Positions 11,788-21,467 of a stretch of DNA of 64,000 nt are shown in pieces. Position 1 is the stretch's first letter; each line of letters starts with the position of its first letter. The stretch is from Haliotis asinina. Its lineage: Eukaryota > Mollusca > Gastropoda > Lepetellida > Haliotidae. The notes beneath the pieces were generated by a model that did not search any database, was not told the DNA's origin, and was given only the letters and a program-made list of their open reading frames with translations. The position numbers were made by a program, and so were the translations under genes. The stretch lies in the NCBI RefSeq assembly GCF_037392515.1, contig NC_090288.1, positions 7,743,501-7,807,500 of the forward strand, read 5' to 3'.

Positions 11788-13553
11788 ATGTTCAAGATCG
11801 CCGTCTTAGCCATGTGCCTGGCCTATGTGGCTACGGTAAGCTCGAGTCGAATTTCACTGTAAATAACAATTATAATAATAATATATGAGTTCTGATATTG
11901 AAATCAACTTATTAAGAATTTATTTGATTTGTTGAACTTCGGATCATGTCCATATTTGATAATCCAGATTTTGCATCACTCCCATGTTGCATGTTTTTGT
12001 GAAAAGACACGTGAAGACCCTTGATGGAATTAGCTTTCAGTAACCCATGTTTGTCGTAGGAGTCGACTGACGAGTTCTCAGGCTCGCCGAGTTGTTTGAC
12101 TCATGTCATTTTCATCCCAATAGCATTGATCACTGGATTGTCTGGTACAGACTCCATTATTTACAGACCGACGCCATACAGCTGGAATATTGCTGAGTGC
12201 GGGGTAAAACTAATTTCACTCACTCACCCATTTGCAGAATCTGATTCTCGCCACAAAAAATGAAAAGGTATTAGAATCTGTTCTTTCCTCAGAAAGCGTA
12301 AATCACGCAAAAATGTAGTTTTCTGATTGGCTGAGCGGTTTTCTGTTATTTTCAATGTGATTTCAATAGCAACTCATTCGGTACTTCGTGGTAGTTACTT
12401 TTTTTTAAAAAAATAAATCTGAAATAACATTAAATGACGCATGATGCACGGACATTACCGACATTTTGCGATTGAAAATCGATGAAAGGGAGATAACTCT
12501 AAATTTGAGTTTCTAGTTTCGTCCGCAAAATCCAGCGATGGCTACGAAAACATTTGACTTCCTATCTAGTAAATACATTATCACAAAACGTTCAAATGCG
12601 GTCCCTATGAATATGAAAAAGGGGAATTACATGGCGGTGACTTTACCAAGACAGTACCTAAGGGAAAAATCAGCAAGATGCAAGATTCTAATCGCTTGAT
12701 TCACACAGGTTGGCTGAAGTGTACGATCGGATATCCATGCTTCAAATACTTTAAAAACGGAACAGTGAAGCGTTCGATAAGATAAATACATTGTTCACTA
12801 TTCCCACGGGGGCCAGGGGTTGAGGTACCCTCGACGTTTGTTTATGTTGCCTGTATGTGAACGTACACAAACATCGAGGGTACCTCAACCCATGGTCCCC
12901 TCGTGACAAACAACTTGTAGTGTAACATGTGTTACATTTGACCACTCTTTAAACACAGCCTTGTGTATTTTTCATTGTATAGGTTACATGAAGGAATGTG
13001 CATATTTCTGTATTTAAGACTTTGATATTTTCAGGCTGACCAGATGTGCAAGTCAGACAGTGACTGTGGCACCGAAGAATGCTGTCTGCACCCTCTCTTC
13101 CACAAGCGATTCATCTTCGACTTCGACACCGTCCACGTAAATGGGATGTGCTATCCCCGGGGGCAAGAGAAGGAGTTCTGCGAACCCCCGATGGTGCACA
13201 ACCCGTTCAACCCCAACCTCCACGAATGGCACTGCCCCTGCATGAGTGGCCTAGAGTGTCATGGCGAAAAGGAGCACCATGCCAACGGCATGCATACATA
13301 CAGCAACCCACGTTGTCGAGCTGCGACGATGCCTACGACAATGATGCCTACAACGACGATGCCAATGACGACCATGATGCCTTCGACGATGATGCCAATG
13401 ACGCCGATGCCTACAACGATGATGCCAATGACGCCGATGCCGACAACGATGATGCCAATGACGCCGATGCCGACAACGACGATGCCCATGACGACCATGA
13501 TGCCTTCGACGATGACCAATAACAACGGTGAGACTCAGACGCCGATGACGTAA
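11788..13553 (+). CDS. Secreted prokineticin/astakine-domain protein with mucin-like tail (gene 1)
   Basis: Two coding exons: 11788-11835 and 13035-13553, joined in phase 0 (donor ACG|GTAAGC, acceptor TTTTCAG|GCT). The product is 188 aa. Residues 1-16 are a signal peptide (MFKIAVLAMCLAYVAT). Residues 21-110 hold ten cysteines: C-x5-C-x4-CC-x21-C-x9-C-x17-C-x-C-x5-C-x18-C. The x5, x4, x9, x17 and CPC-x5-C intervals equal those of vertebrate prokineticins as I recall them, and the CPCxxGLxC motif is diagnostic; the longer loops after CC and before the last Cys differ. The vertebrate AVIT N-terminus is missing, as in invertebrate astakines. Residues 111-188 are Met/Thr/Pro-rich and probably O-glycosylated. 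Prokineticins signal through GPCRs and astakines act on blood-cell formation; this protein's own role is unknown. A colipase-fold toxin or shell/mucus protein is an alternative. The ATG is fixed by the TATA box and signal peptide. Confidence 0.88.
12015..12232 (+). mobile_element. SINE-B within intron 1 of gene 1
   Basis: TTTCAGTAACCCATGTTTGT, TGATCACTGGATTGTCTGGT, TTACAGACCGACGCCATACA and GAATATTGCTGAGTGCGG are all present, then CACTCACTCACCC. It lacks the part around the GCAGATCGATGCT block and lies in the same sense as the gene. Confidence 0.9.
12790..12925. mobile_element. Fold-back MITE within intron 1 of gene 1
   Basis: GGGTTGAGGTACCCTCGACG at about 12817-12836 pairs with CATCGAGGGTACCTCAACCC at 12872-12891. 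The pairing extends outward through CACGGGGGCC against GGTCCCCTCGTG and inward through GCCTGTATGTGAACGTAC. The element is nearly one continuous hairpin of about 120 bp with no coding capacity. Confidence 0.8.
13323..13519 (+). repeat. Coding minisatellite in gene 1, 30-bp units
   Basis: Units close to ATGATGCCAATGACGCCGAT plus a 10-bp remainder repeat in frame and encode MMPMTPMPTT-like decapeptides, with shorter variant units at both ends. Such arrays often vary in copy number between alleles. The array also makes long artificial frames on the other strand and in another plus frame. Confidence 0.85.
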
Positions 13554-13743
13554 GACGACAAGGAACAAACAACGATGTCGACAACCGACAACGACGTCGA
13601 CAGATTATTTGTTCTAGTGACAGGATGTTGCTGTGGCAACACACAATCACAAACACAGGGCAATATTCAGAAAAGAGTGATAAGTCCTACTGCTCCTTGG
13701 TGGTCCCTGGGGCTGTTTACGACGAATATGGGCTGCGGTTGAT

Positions 13744-13749
13744 AATAAA
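13744..13749 (+). terminator. Poly(A) signal of gene 1
   Basis: AATAAA 191 bp after the TAA stop, followed by a GT-rich stretch (CAGTTGTTCCTGTTATG). This is a reasonable 3' end. Confidence 0.65.
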
Positions 13750-14037
13750 TCTATTGATCTCAATCAGTTGTTCCTGTTATGCTTGCTGAGATATCGATCA
13801 TATCTGTTTTACTCACAATAGCTATCAAAAGCTGTTTGTATTTCATCAGGATTGTTGTTATTGTAGGCTATGTTACTGAAAAGAGTTATGATTACATACA
13901 CTTTGTCAAAGTTTAAGCACGGTCAAATCAAAGCGATCTCAAACAAAAGGCGCCTTTTGCATTGTCACCTCTCTGTGCGGTGATAGTTGTGTACCTTGAA
14001 CTTCAATAGGATACCACCTAAGACCCTGAGGACAGGA

Positions 14038-14085
14038 CACGCACGCACAAACGCACACACGCACGTACGCACATATTCACATGGC
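14038..14085. repeat. CA-rich simple repeat
   Basis: Degenerate ACGCAC/ACACAC run. Confidence 0.85.
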
Positions 14086-14133
14086 TATATATGTGAACGC
14101 CTCATTATACCCCTATTCGTTTCATCCTAAACA

Positions 14134-14305
14134 CGGGCGGTCGGGTAGCCTCGAGGTTAAAGCGTTAAGTCCTCAAGCCGAAGGCCCGGGTTCGATTCTC
14201 GACATTGATGCTGTGTCTGAAGCTCATTTCTGGTGTCCCCCTCCGTGATGTTGCTGGAATATTGCTAAGGGCGGCGTGAAACTAAACTCACACACTCACT
14301 CACAA
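14134..14305 (+). mobile_element. SINE-A, full length
   Basis: A box TAGCCTCGAGGTTAAAGCG, B box GGGTTCGATTCTC, TCATTTCTGGTGTCCCCCTC, GTTGCTGGAATATTGCTAAG, then GGCGTGAAAC and the CACTCACTC tail. It is one of the best-preserved copies. Confidence 0.92.
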
Positions 14306-16018
14306 GCGTCAGATCACAAAACAGAGCCACCTATCCCTGCTAGATTTGTGGTACAGAACTCATTATTGTCACATAGCACCGCTGAGATTAAAGTGTTTTC
14401 TGTTAGGTTTATTATGAAAACGGTAATCCACTCTAAAGCATCAATGGAAAAACCATGAAATCAATACTAATCATTGATGGTCAGATTCACAACTTCCGTT
14501 TTACAAATTTCTTGTCAGATTTTGAAAACGCGACAGGTTACACTGTTTGCCCAGCAGGTGTAGGCAACTCCATTAGAATAATTGATGCTCATGCCGTTGA
14601 TCACTGGATGCCGCACTCACAGCAGTTGTGAAAATTACATGAGTGGATTTCAGCATTTCAGAGTCATCACACCAGGTGTTCGCGAAGTGTCTGTTTATTT
14701 AAAGCCGCACACAGTATTATTCACGCCTTGTGATGGCGGTTTGGACCAAGTGATTGACATCATGAGCATCGGGCTACATAAAACAGAGAAAGCAAGCCTT
14801 AAATCTTATCCCGTCTCTCGCATTTTACGACCAGCATGGTTTGATGAAGCAAAAACCCAAACTCTGCACCAGTCAGAAACATACAGCAGACACCAGCTGC
14901 TGCAGCTCCATGGAGAATGCACTCAGTCTAAGAAACGTTATTGTATATTCATGTGTTCCCCTGCAGTGTACATTGTCCAGGAGACGCCACTGTGTCTCCT
15001 TGACGTAATACGGCGAGTTTACAATGCTTAAGCTATATGATCATAACAGCATTAAGGGTAACACGTCACAACTTAATTCTGGACTCTCGAAAGTGTGGGA
15101 TCTCTACTCACTGTGGCGTCTTTCTGACTAGGGATTTCACAAAGCGTGTTAATATGTACTCATTTTGACCTAATTAGGCTGATTCACAACGATATTAAAC
15201 ATCCGTGTATGGGCGAAAAACATTTGACACATGGCGAGAATATTAACTTTTGCTCAAAATGAGTGTTTGTCCATGTTTTCGGGGTTGTAAATAAATGAAT
15301 ATATGATACCCTGCATGGGTACAAAGTGTGATCACTATTTCTTGTGTCGTGCTATTGCAAGAGAGGAAGAGGTGTTCACAATCTAATAGCGTGTTCATTA
15401 ATACCTATTCAATTTGGTTGAGAAAAAAATATGCTTAAACCATATAGCTGGAATACGGCTACAGACTTCGAAACATTACACTCAGCCACTTACTAAATAT
15501 CATTATAGGCTTTGCATTTGGGGCCCAACCAGCTCATCATATGTGTACATGGTAGAATTTAAGTATATATGTATTTGAAAAAAACAGTGATAAAATATAT
15601 GTTAAGCAACATGCATTTTCCAGTAATCAGTTTCATCAACTGTTTTACTGTGGTTTTTATTTTTTATTACTGCAGGTTACTGCATATGAATTGTGATTGT
15701 TTGAAATGACCGTTTTCAAAACTATATTTCAAAACGATGTTGGGAATTCAATAATTTTCTACATGCTGAAAAATTGAAAGTGAAGACATAGTTGAATATT
15801 CATTTCGGAAGCAATCTATCGGAGTCTGGCTGAGAACAAGAACATGATTAACAGAGAAGAAAAAAATAATATTGAATCTTACGCCTGCAAAAGAGGAATG
15901 GTCAGCTTGGACCTGAGAAAATCGAAAACTAGATGCAAGCGATGTGTGGAAACTGAGTCTGAGACAGACACTGAACAGACACTGTGCCAATGTTGACAAC
16001 ATAAGCATCGACCAGCGT
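14306..16018. other. No gene; scattered SINE-B shards
   Basis: GATGCTCATGCCGTTGATCA at about 14585 and TGACATCATGAGCATCGGGC at about 14755 are detached SINE-B pieces. They account for part of a 149-codon frame at 14582-15031, which I do not regard as a gene. The rest is AT-rich. Confidence 0.5.
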
Positions 16019-16212
16019 CTTCATATATACTCATGGAAACGAATAAGGGGACGCATGAATGAAAGTCAAAGACTTAGTGGGTTTTTTTAATTGTTTTTCA
16101 GGATTCATCTCAAGGTATGTTTTGCACAGTGGGTGAAAATTCTGGAAATAAATAAAGGAACATGTCTACATTCATGTGTTCCCTTCTTTGTTTCCATGAG
16201 TATATACTGAAG
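16019..16212. mobile_element. MITE with terminal inverted repeats of about 47 bp
   Basis: The left end has ATATATACTCATGGAAACGA and GGGGACGCATGAATG. The right end has CATTCATGTGTTCCC and TTTGTTTCCATGAGTATATA, its complement with about eight differences. The interior is AT-rich and non-coding. Partial relatives lie near 22060-22110 and 53540-53600. Confidence 0.75.
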
Positions 16213-16423
16213 CAGACAGCAAATCACAAACCCATCCACGTTTTTGCAACACGAAGTGAGTACGAAGACATTGGTACTCTACATATTATCACTAACCGCA
16301 GTGACCAACCGATCCACAATCAAGTCCTTTTTGCAAAGTGCACTGAGAATTCTGATATTGGTACACTCCATATTATCCAGGGGAATCTGATATAAGATGT
16401 TTCAGGTTCTCAGAGACACTGAA

Positions 16424-16512
16424 GGCGACGGGGTAACTTAGTGGTTCAAGCGTTACTCCCAACCTGGTTCGATTTCTCACATGGGTACAGTGTGTGCTGA
16501 TTTCTACAACCC
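16424..16512 (+). mobile_element. SINE-A, 5' part only
   Basis: ACGGGGTAACTTAGTGGTTC and CTGGTTCGATTTCTCACATG give A and B boxes; the copy stops after GTGTGTGCTGATTTC. Confidence 0.75.
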
Positions 16513-17504
16513 CTCGACGCTTTGTTGCGAATAGTGGTAAAAGCGGATTCAAGCTATACTTACTCATTCCAGTGGGTCTCTCTCGCGCAGATGGAATCGC
16601 TTGGACTAAATACAAAACTGCAACTCGAAACATCTGCTTGTTGATGGATTGGTACCGTTTTCCTATTTTACATGTTCTGTTTTCTGCGATCTAGGATACA
16701 ACAGCACAGATGTACACTGTATTGTCAGGTGGTGTTCCTCAGCGGAGGGTCAATATGAGGCCATATATTTAGTTTAGATGTACCACAGAGTGGGCAGTGA
16801 AGGTTTAAGCAATGTTTTTCAGTTCCATCAAGGTATGTGTGCGCGTGCAAGTACGTGAGCGTTGTGAGTGTTTACTTGTGTGAGGGAAGTGGGGCAGTAT
16901 GAGTGGGACAGTCGTAAAGTTTTCAATGGATAGTGACTGACTCTCCTTACTAATCAATTTTCATTATGAGAGTCTGTTAGGGATTGAAGGCCACCTCAAA
17001 CGAATCCTTGAAGTCGAGGGACAAAAGACATGTAACTACGCCGCACATTGCGCCGATCGAACATAGAACCAGTCTAGCGAATATTGTCTCCGAAGGGAGA
17101 CAACTCAACACTTCATGGCTACATCATCTGACATCTCAGAAGTGGTCATGTTGGTTTATCTAAAAGAAAGAAACTGTGCTGAACAAATTTAAGCCAAAAA
17201 TACTTTTAGAATGAACGCAATACTTGTCGATAATTTAATGTATGGTTGCATACAAAGACCTGTACTAGGCTTCCTAGTTAAAACGGATAAGTACGATGTA
17301 ATTAAACTGAACACAAGTATAACCGTTTGTTAAGTGCTGGGCGCATCTATAAGCCTTTTATTGACCAAGAACGCCCTAAAACCTTATCTACCTACCTACA
17401 ACATCTGACGCCTGTCATATCTGTACCCACTACACAGAAGTAGGACAGGTGCGCATATTTGAGTATGTAACAGTTGAGGGCATCTCATTTGTCTCTATAG
17501 ATGA
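16513..17504. other. No gene recognised
   Basis: A GT-rich stretch at about 16838-16890 is the only low-complexity feature; otherwise unassigned. Confidence 0.4.
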
Positions 17505-17706
17505 AGGTCAGGGTTAGAATTGACCTTCAGTAGCCCATGCTTGACACAACAGGCGACTAACGGGATCGGCTGGTCAGACTCGCTGATTTGGTTGTCAAAT
17601 ATCATTGGTTCTCAATCGTGCAATTCGATGCTCATGCTGTTGATCACTGGATTCTCTGGACTCGATTAATAACATGTAGCTGTAATACTGAACTCACTCA
17701 CTCATT
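17505..17706 (+). mobile_element. SINE-B, diverged
   Basis: GACCTTCAGTAGCCCATGCT, CGACTAACGGGATCGGCTGG, GATGCTCATGCTGTTGATCA and an ACTCACTCACTC tail. The section before the tail is shortened. Confidence 0.85.
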
Positions 17707-17714
17707 GGTCTCTG

Positions 17715-17863
17715 GACTGTGGGATAGCTTAGTGCTCGTCACGCCGAAGGCCCGGACTCTAATCCCCACATGAGGACAATGAGTACAATCCGCTGTACCC
17801 CTCCATGATATTGATGGAATATTGCCATCAGCCGTGTAAAACTATACTTACTCACTTACTCAG
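17715..17863 (+). mobile_element. SINE-A, directly after a SINE-B
   Basis: It begins about ten bases after the tail of the previous SINE. GTGGGATAGCTTAG, CGTCACGCCGAAGGCCCGGA, CATGATATTGATGGAATATT and GTGTAAAACTATACTTACTC are visible. The TAAAGCG segment is deleted. Confidence 0.8.
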
Positions 17864-18032
17864 TAACCTGTGCATGGTATGGACAATAGATAAGTACCTA
17901 TATCCATGGTAACCATGTTTCGTAACAATTCCCTCATGAATGAATCCTTCCCCTACCAAATGGTTGTGCTTAAACCCCACCCAGCAACATACACCATCGT
18001 TACTTTATCCGTATTCCATGTTCATTTCTAGC

Positions 18033-18140
18033 GTTATAGTGAGGTAGGCCAATAGACAAAGCGTTCGCCTGCGAGTCCAGGTTCGATTATCCATCATGGC
18101 TACAACCCCTTTCTTTTCTTACTAAATGTGGCATAAAGCA
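18033..18140 (+). mobile_element. SINE-A head, decayed
   Basis: GTGAGGTAGGCCAATAG, AAAGCGTTCGCC and GTCCAGGTTCGATTATCCAT correspond to the tRNA-like head; the rest is not recognisable. Confidence 0.55.
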
Positions 18141-18308
18141 GCAACAAAAATCCCAACATTTTTACGACTGGAATAAACAATTCCTTAGATCAGAATATGT
18201 AGATTTAGGTGTCATGGCGAGTGTATGGGACAGATAGGACAAATTACGTCGAGATAAGCCGATAGCCTTATCTGTGATCCTAACCCGCCTCTCATGCTGA
18301 AAGACATG

Positions 18309-18413
18309 AGTCCCGCTTCACAAAGCGATCGTAACGCTAAGGTGATCGTAAGTCCCATTCTTTAATAGACTTACGACAGTTGTAGAGCTACGAATGCTTT
18401 GTGAAAAGGGACC
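18309..18413. mobile_element. Palindromic MITE, cluster member 1
   Basis: GCTTCACAAAGCGATCGTAA and GTAAGTC pair with GACTTACGACAG and CTACGAATGCTTTGTGAA. The two arms meet at an AT-rich centre. Confidence 0.85.
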
Positions 18414-18475
18414 TCGGTCCAGTAGTTGTGTGAACTGTCAATTCTCGACTGTCGTGCCTCCTGTACAGTAACAAA

Positions 18476-18532
18476 TGCTTACGACAGCCGCGGAGTTGCG
18501 ATCGCTTTATGAAACAGGAACCAACAGTGCCC
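18476..18532. repeat. Palindromic MITE, single arm
   Basis: AATGCTTACGACAGCCGCGG then GTTGCGATCGCTTTATGAAA is one arm of the same family; the partner arm is missing. Confidence 0.6.
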
Positions 18533-18536
18533 CATT

Positions 18537-18661
18537 CCTCGTAGCGCTATGTTGACCCTAACTCCCATACTTTAACATTGACTTAAGACTGTCATAAGTC
18601 TGTGTTGAAGTATGGGAGATACGATCGTCTCTGGGTTACGATCGCTTTGATGAACGGGGCA
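18537..18661. mobile_element. Palindromic MITE, cluster member 3
   Basis: TAACTCCCATACTTTAACA pairs with TGTTGAAGTATGGGAGAT around a central GACTTAAGACTGTCATAAGT. It ends in GATCGCTTTGATGAACGGGG. Confidence 0.75.
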
Positions 18662-18663
18662 AG

Positions 18664-18775
18664 GGCCTAGATTTTCGAAGCCCTCTTAAAGCTAAGATTG
18701 TCGTAGATTAATGTTAATGTATGGCACTTACGAGTATCATAGCGCTAAACTAAGACAGCTTTGAAAATCTAGGCC
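18664..18775. mobile_element. Palindromic MITE, cluster member 4
   Basis: CCTAGATTTTCGAAGC and its complement GCTTTGAAAATCTAGG form the ends, with GATTGTCGTAGATTAATG inside. The half copy at 3759-3808 belongs to this subtype. Confidence 0.85.
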
Positions 18776-19150
18776 AAGGAGATTATCATGGAAGAGACAC
18801 AGCTTCGCCAAGAGTAATCACAACACATACGGCAAACTTTTTTTGCAAATTGTAAGATTCCATAGTTTACAATGGTGACCAAATCAATAACACAACATAC
18901 AGAAAGCAAAATGGTAACGTATGAGGTCCGTTACCATGGTGAAAAATTTTGTTTCTTCTTCACTCCTAAAGATATGTTATGTTTTAAGCATTGCTGTGCT
19001 TGTATTTTGTGTTCATGGCAGCCATTCGGAACAGGTTGTTTTTGTGATTGTCAGAACACGTGCATGGTTAATGTTAGAACGTCTGACATGAACATGTCCA
19101 ACTTTTGAGGTTTCACTGACATAACACATTTGTTCGTATTTCTCAGCTAA

Positions 19151-19310
19151 CAGGGGCGGTAGGGTGGCTCAGTGGCAAGGTGCCCGCTCGTCACGGCGGG
19201 TGTGATTTCAGACATGGGTACAATGTGTGAAACCCATTCCGGGTGTCCGACGCCGTGCTGTTGTTGGAATGCCGATGGATACGGTGTAAAACTACACTCA
19301 CTTAACGTAT
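19151..19310 (+). mobile_element. SINE-A, full length, diverged B box
   Basis: GGGGCGGTAGGGTGGCTCAG, CCGCTCGTCACGGCGGG, ACATGGGTACAATGTGTGAA, CCATTCCGGGTGTCC and GGTGTAAAACTACACTCACT. The B box reads GTGATTTCAG, a mutated GGTTCGATTCC. Confidence 0.85.
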
Positions 19311-19424
19311 CCCGATATATTCGTTGTAATATAGAATACCGTTAATCATCAGTGCGTATACCCCGGGATGCTTTATATTCCGACGATAATGAGGATAATA
19401 ATAAATTAATGAGTGAATGCTTTT

Positions 19425-19500
19425 GTTTGTTTATTTAACGAAGCAATCAGCAGTATTCCAGCAATATGGCGACGGTCTGTAAATAATCGACTCTGGAATG
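19425..19500 (-). mobile_element. SINE-B 3' fragment
   Basis: Complement of the tail: GCAGTATTCCAGCAATATGG, CGGTCTGTAAATAATCGACT. Confidence 0.75.
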
Positions 19501-20192
19501 CTGCTGAAAAACAAACAAACAAACAAAACATAATACCATGGAGACATATTACCTGATGTATTGTGAAGTGTCGAACAGCAAATCATTGGCATTGATAAAG
19601 ACAAGGGTAAAAAAAATACGTTCATGAATCACAAAGAACCCACGGGACGTCTTACATGAAAGTAAAATGACAATGTGTTAATGCATGAGTGGGTGTTATA
19701 GCGGGGACAGTGTGGGCGGTATTGCACGGAAAGCCACTTCATCGTTAGCTGCAGTTCTTACGCATGCCTGCTCCGTATTGTTAATTCACGCTGCTTTGTC
19801 CGCTTGCGTCAGTGAAAAGGTTCTGAAGTGTGGATGACTTTCTTTAAACAAAACATCTACCTATCCTCGACAAACATCGACCAACGTTTACGTCACCGTC
19901 AAAATCAACCAACAACACGCGACCAGCACGAGGCTGTGTTTATAGATAAGGACAAGTGTACCAACTCGTGTCAAGACGACATCGGTCGAATAATCAGAAG
20001 CTTGCCTCGTCAAAATCGTGATACGTCTGGTCAAAGAGCCAATTTTACGTTAGTGACGTTGAATGCTACATGCAGTTTCAGAATCTAGCCTAACGATCTG
20101 GTGCACCACCATCTAATTATACCGTCAAATTATTGCGACAATGAAAAAACATCTTATCTGAATAGAAAACGTGATCACATCATTACCTAACA

Positions 20193-20435
20193 AATCCTAG
20201 AAGGGACATTGTCGTGTTGTGGCACTGTTGCATGCGACAATGCGACAATGCGACCTATTTTGACCTGGAAACTGTCGCCCTTTGACACAGTTGAGTAATA
20301 TTATTCATGAGACAAATGGCCAAAATTCACTTCGTCGCACAGTCGCACTTTGGTTAATTGTGCCACCTTTTGTTTATTTTCGTTAAGCCGACAATGCGAC
20401 AACGCGACAACGCGACAATGTCCTTTCGAGGATTC
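20193..20435. mobile_element. MITE with GCGACAAT subrepeats, about 243 bp
   Basis: The left end (AATCCTAGAAGGGACATTGT at 20193-20212) is the inverted match of the right end (ACAATGTCCTTTCGAGGATT at 20416-20435). Just inside both ends lie tandem GCGACAAT/GCGACAAC octamers: about three units near 20231-20253 and about four near 20390-20418. There is no coding capacity. Confidence 0.75.
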
Positions 20436-20959
20436 CATACATTTCCGCGACCTGTACACTGAAAGTGTGAGAAATGGAAGGAAAGATGTTTGTCGGTTTA
20501 AGAATGATACTTTCAAGACACAACCACGAAAACAGACAAGTACAGCATTAAGTGTCTCCCGATGGCGCCTTCGTTCCTGTCATGTCTCAAGAAAGAAAAA
20601 CAAGTGTGACTTTTTCAAAGCTGTCTTCGTTGAAATCATATTTCAAATGTTGGATATTCCACTTATGTAGTCACGCGATTAAGAGTTTAACCAATCAACC
20701 TACTTTGCCGTTCACGAGTTTTTGGCGCATGTTTTCTCCAGACTGTGCGGCATTGTAAAACTGGTTTAGGAATAAAGCTACGGACAGTGTTTAATAAAGT
20801 ACACTTACGTGCCCACATAACGAATTTAAGAGACTATAGCTGGGGCCATGTTAAGTATGTTATTTCCATGTTCACTAGCTACGTTGTTGACTTGTGTGAA
20901 GGAGGTAGTGTTTAGCACCGCTAAGAGTAGTTTCAGACCCGTAAGCTACACCGCCCTTG

Positions 20960-21106
20960 TGCGAGTGAGTGAGTGAGTATGGTTTTATGCTGCTTTTAGC
21001 AATAATCTAGCAACATCACGGAGGGCAACACCAGACATGGACACTAGCACCTATGCGGGGAATCGAACCCGGATAGCCTTAACCACTAGGCTACCCAACT
21101 GCCCAA
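20960..21106 (-). mobile_element. SINE-A, full length
   Basis: GAGTGAGTGAGTGAG, TTATGCTGCTTTTAGCAATA, GCAACACCAGACATGG, CGGGGAATCGAACCCGG and TTAACCACTAGGCTACCC: tail, body, B box and A box in complementary order. Confidence 0.9.
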
Positions 21107-21149
21107 CTTTCTTTAGTCTCCGAAGCTGATTAGCCGGTCGCATTGTTCG

Positions 21150-21252
21150 CCGCTTACAAGTAGGGTTTGCACATGGTGTCAATCTCCGGATTGTCTTGTT
21201 CAGATTGTTTACAGACCGATTGTTTACAGCTGTAACATGTTGAATGCAATGT
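21150..21252 (+). mobile_element. SINE-B fragment, internally duplicated
   Basis: GGATTGTCTTGTTCAGATTG, then TTTACAGACCGATTG twice and CAGCTGTAACATG. The short repeat of the GTTTACAG segment is local. Confidence 0.55.
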
Positions 21253-21378
21253 CAAACAAACTCATACTAATGAGACAAAACAGATCACTTCTTTCAGAGG
21301 CCTCAAGACACATTCATACACGCGAATGATGGACTGTGGTCGGATTACTGCACAAATCAAAAACAGTTTGTTCAATTC

Positions 21379-21384
21379 TTTATT
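21379..21384 (-). terminator. Poly(A) signal of gene 2
   Basis: AATAAA on the minus strand, 84 bp beyond the TAA stop of gene 2. Confidence 0.65.
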
Positions 21385-21467
21385 GCAATGACAAGTTGTG
21401 GGTAACTTCGACTATTGCATTGATCAACATCTGGTTACCTCCGGGTATCTCGAATAATATTCGAAGA

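Noticed and set aside
13251-13568. Long His/Arg and Val/Ile frames on the minus strand of gene 1
   Set aside because: They come from the coding minisatellite read backwards. The plus strand has the signal peptide, splice sites and cysteine pattern.
14582-15031. 149-codon plus-strand frame
   Set aside because: It includes SINE-B pieces in both orientations and has no domain, signal peptide or splice context.
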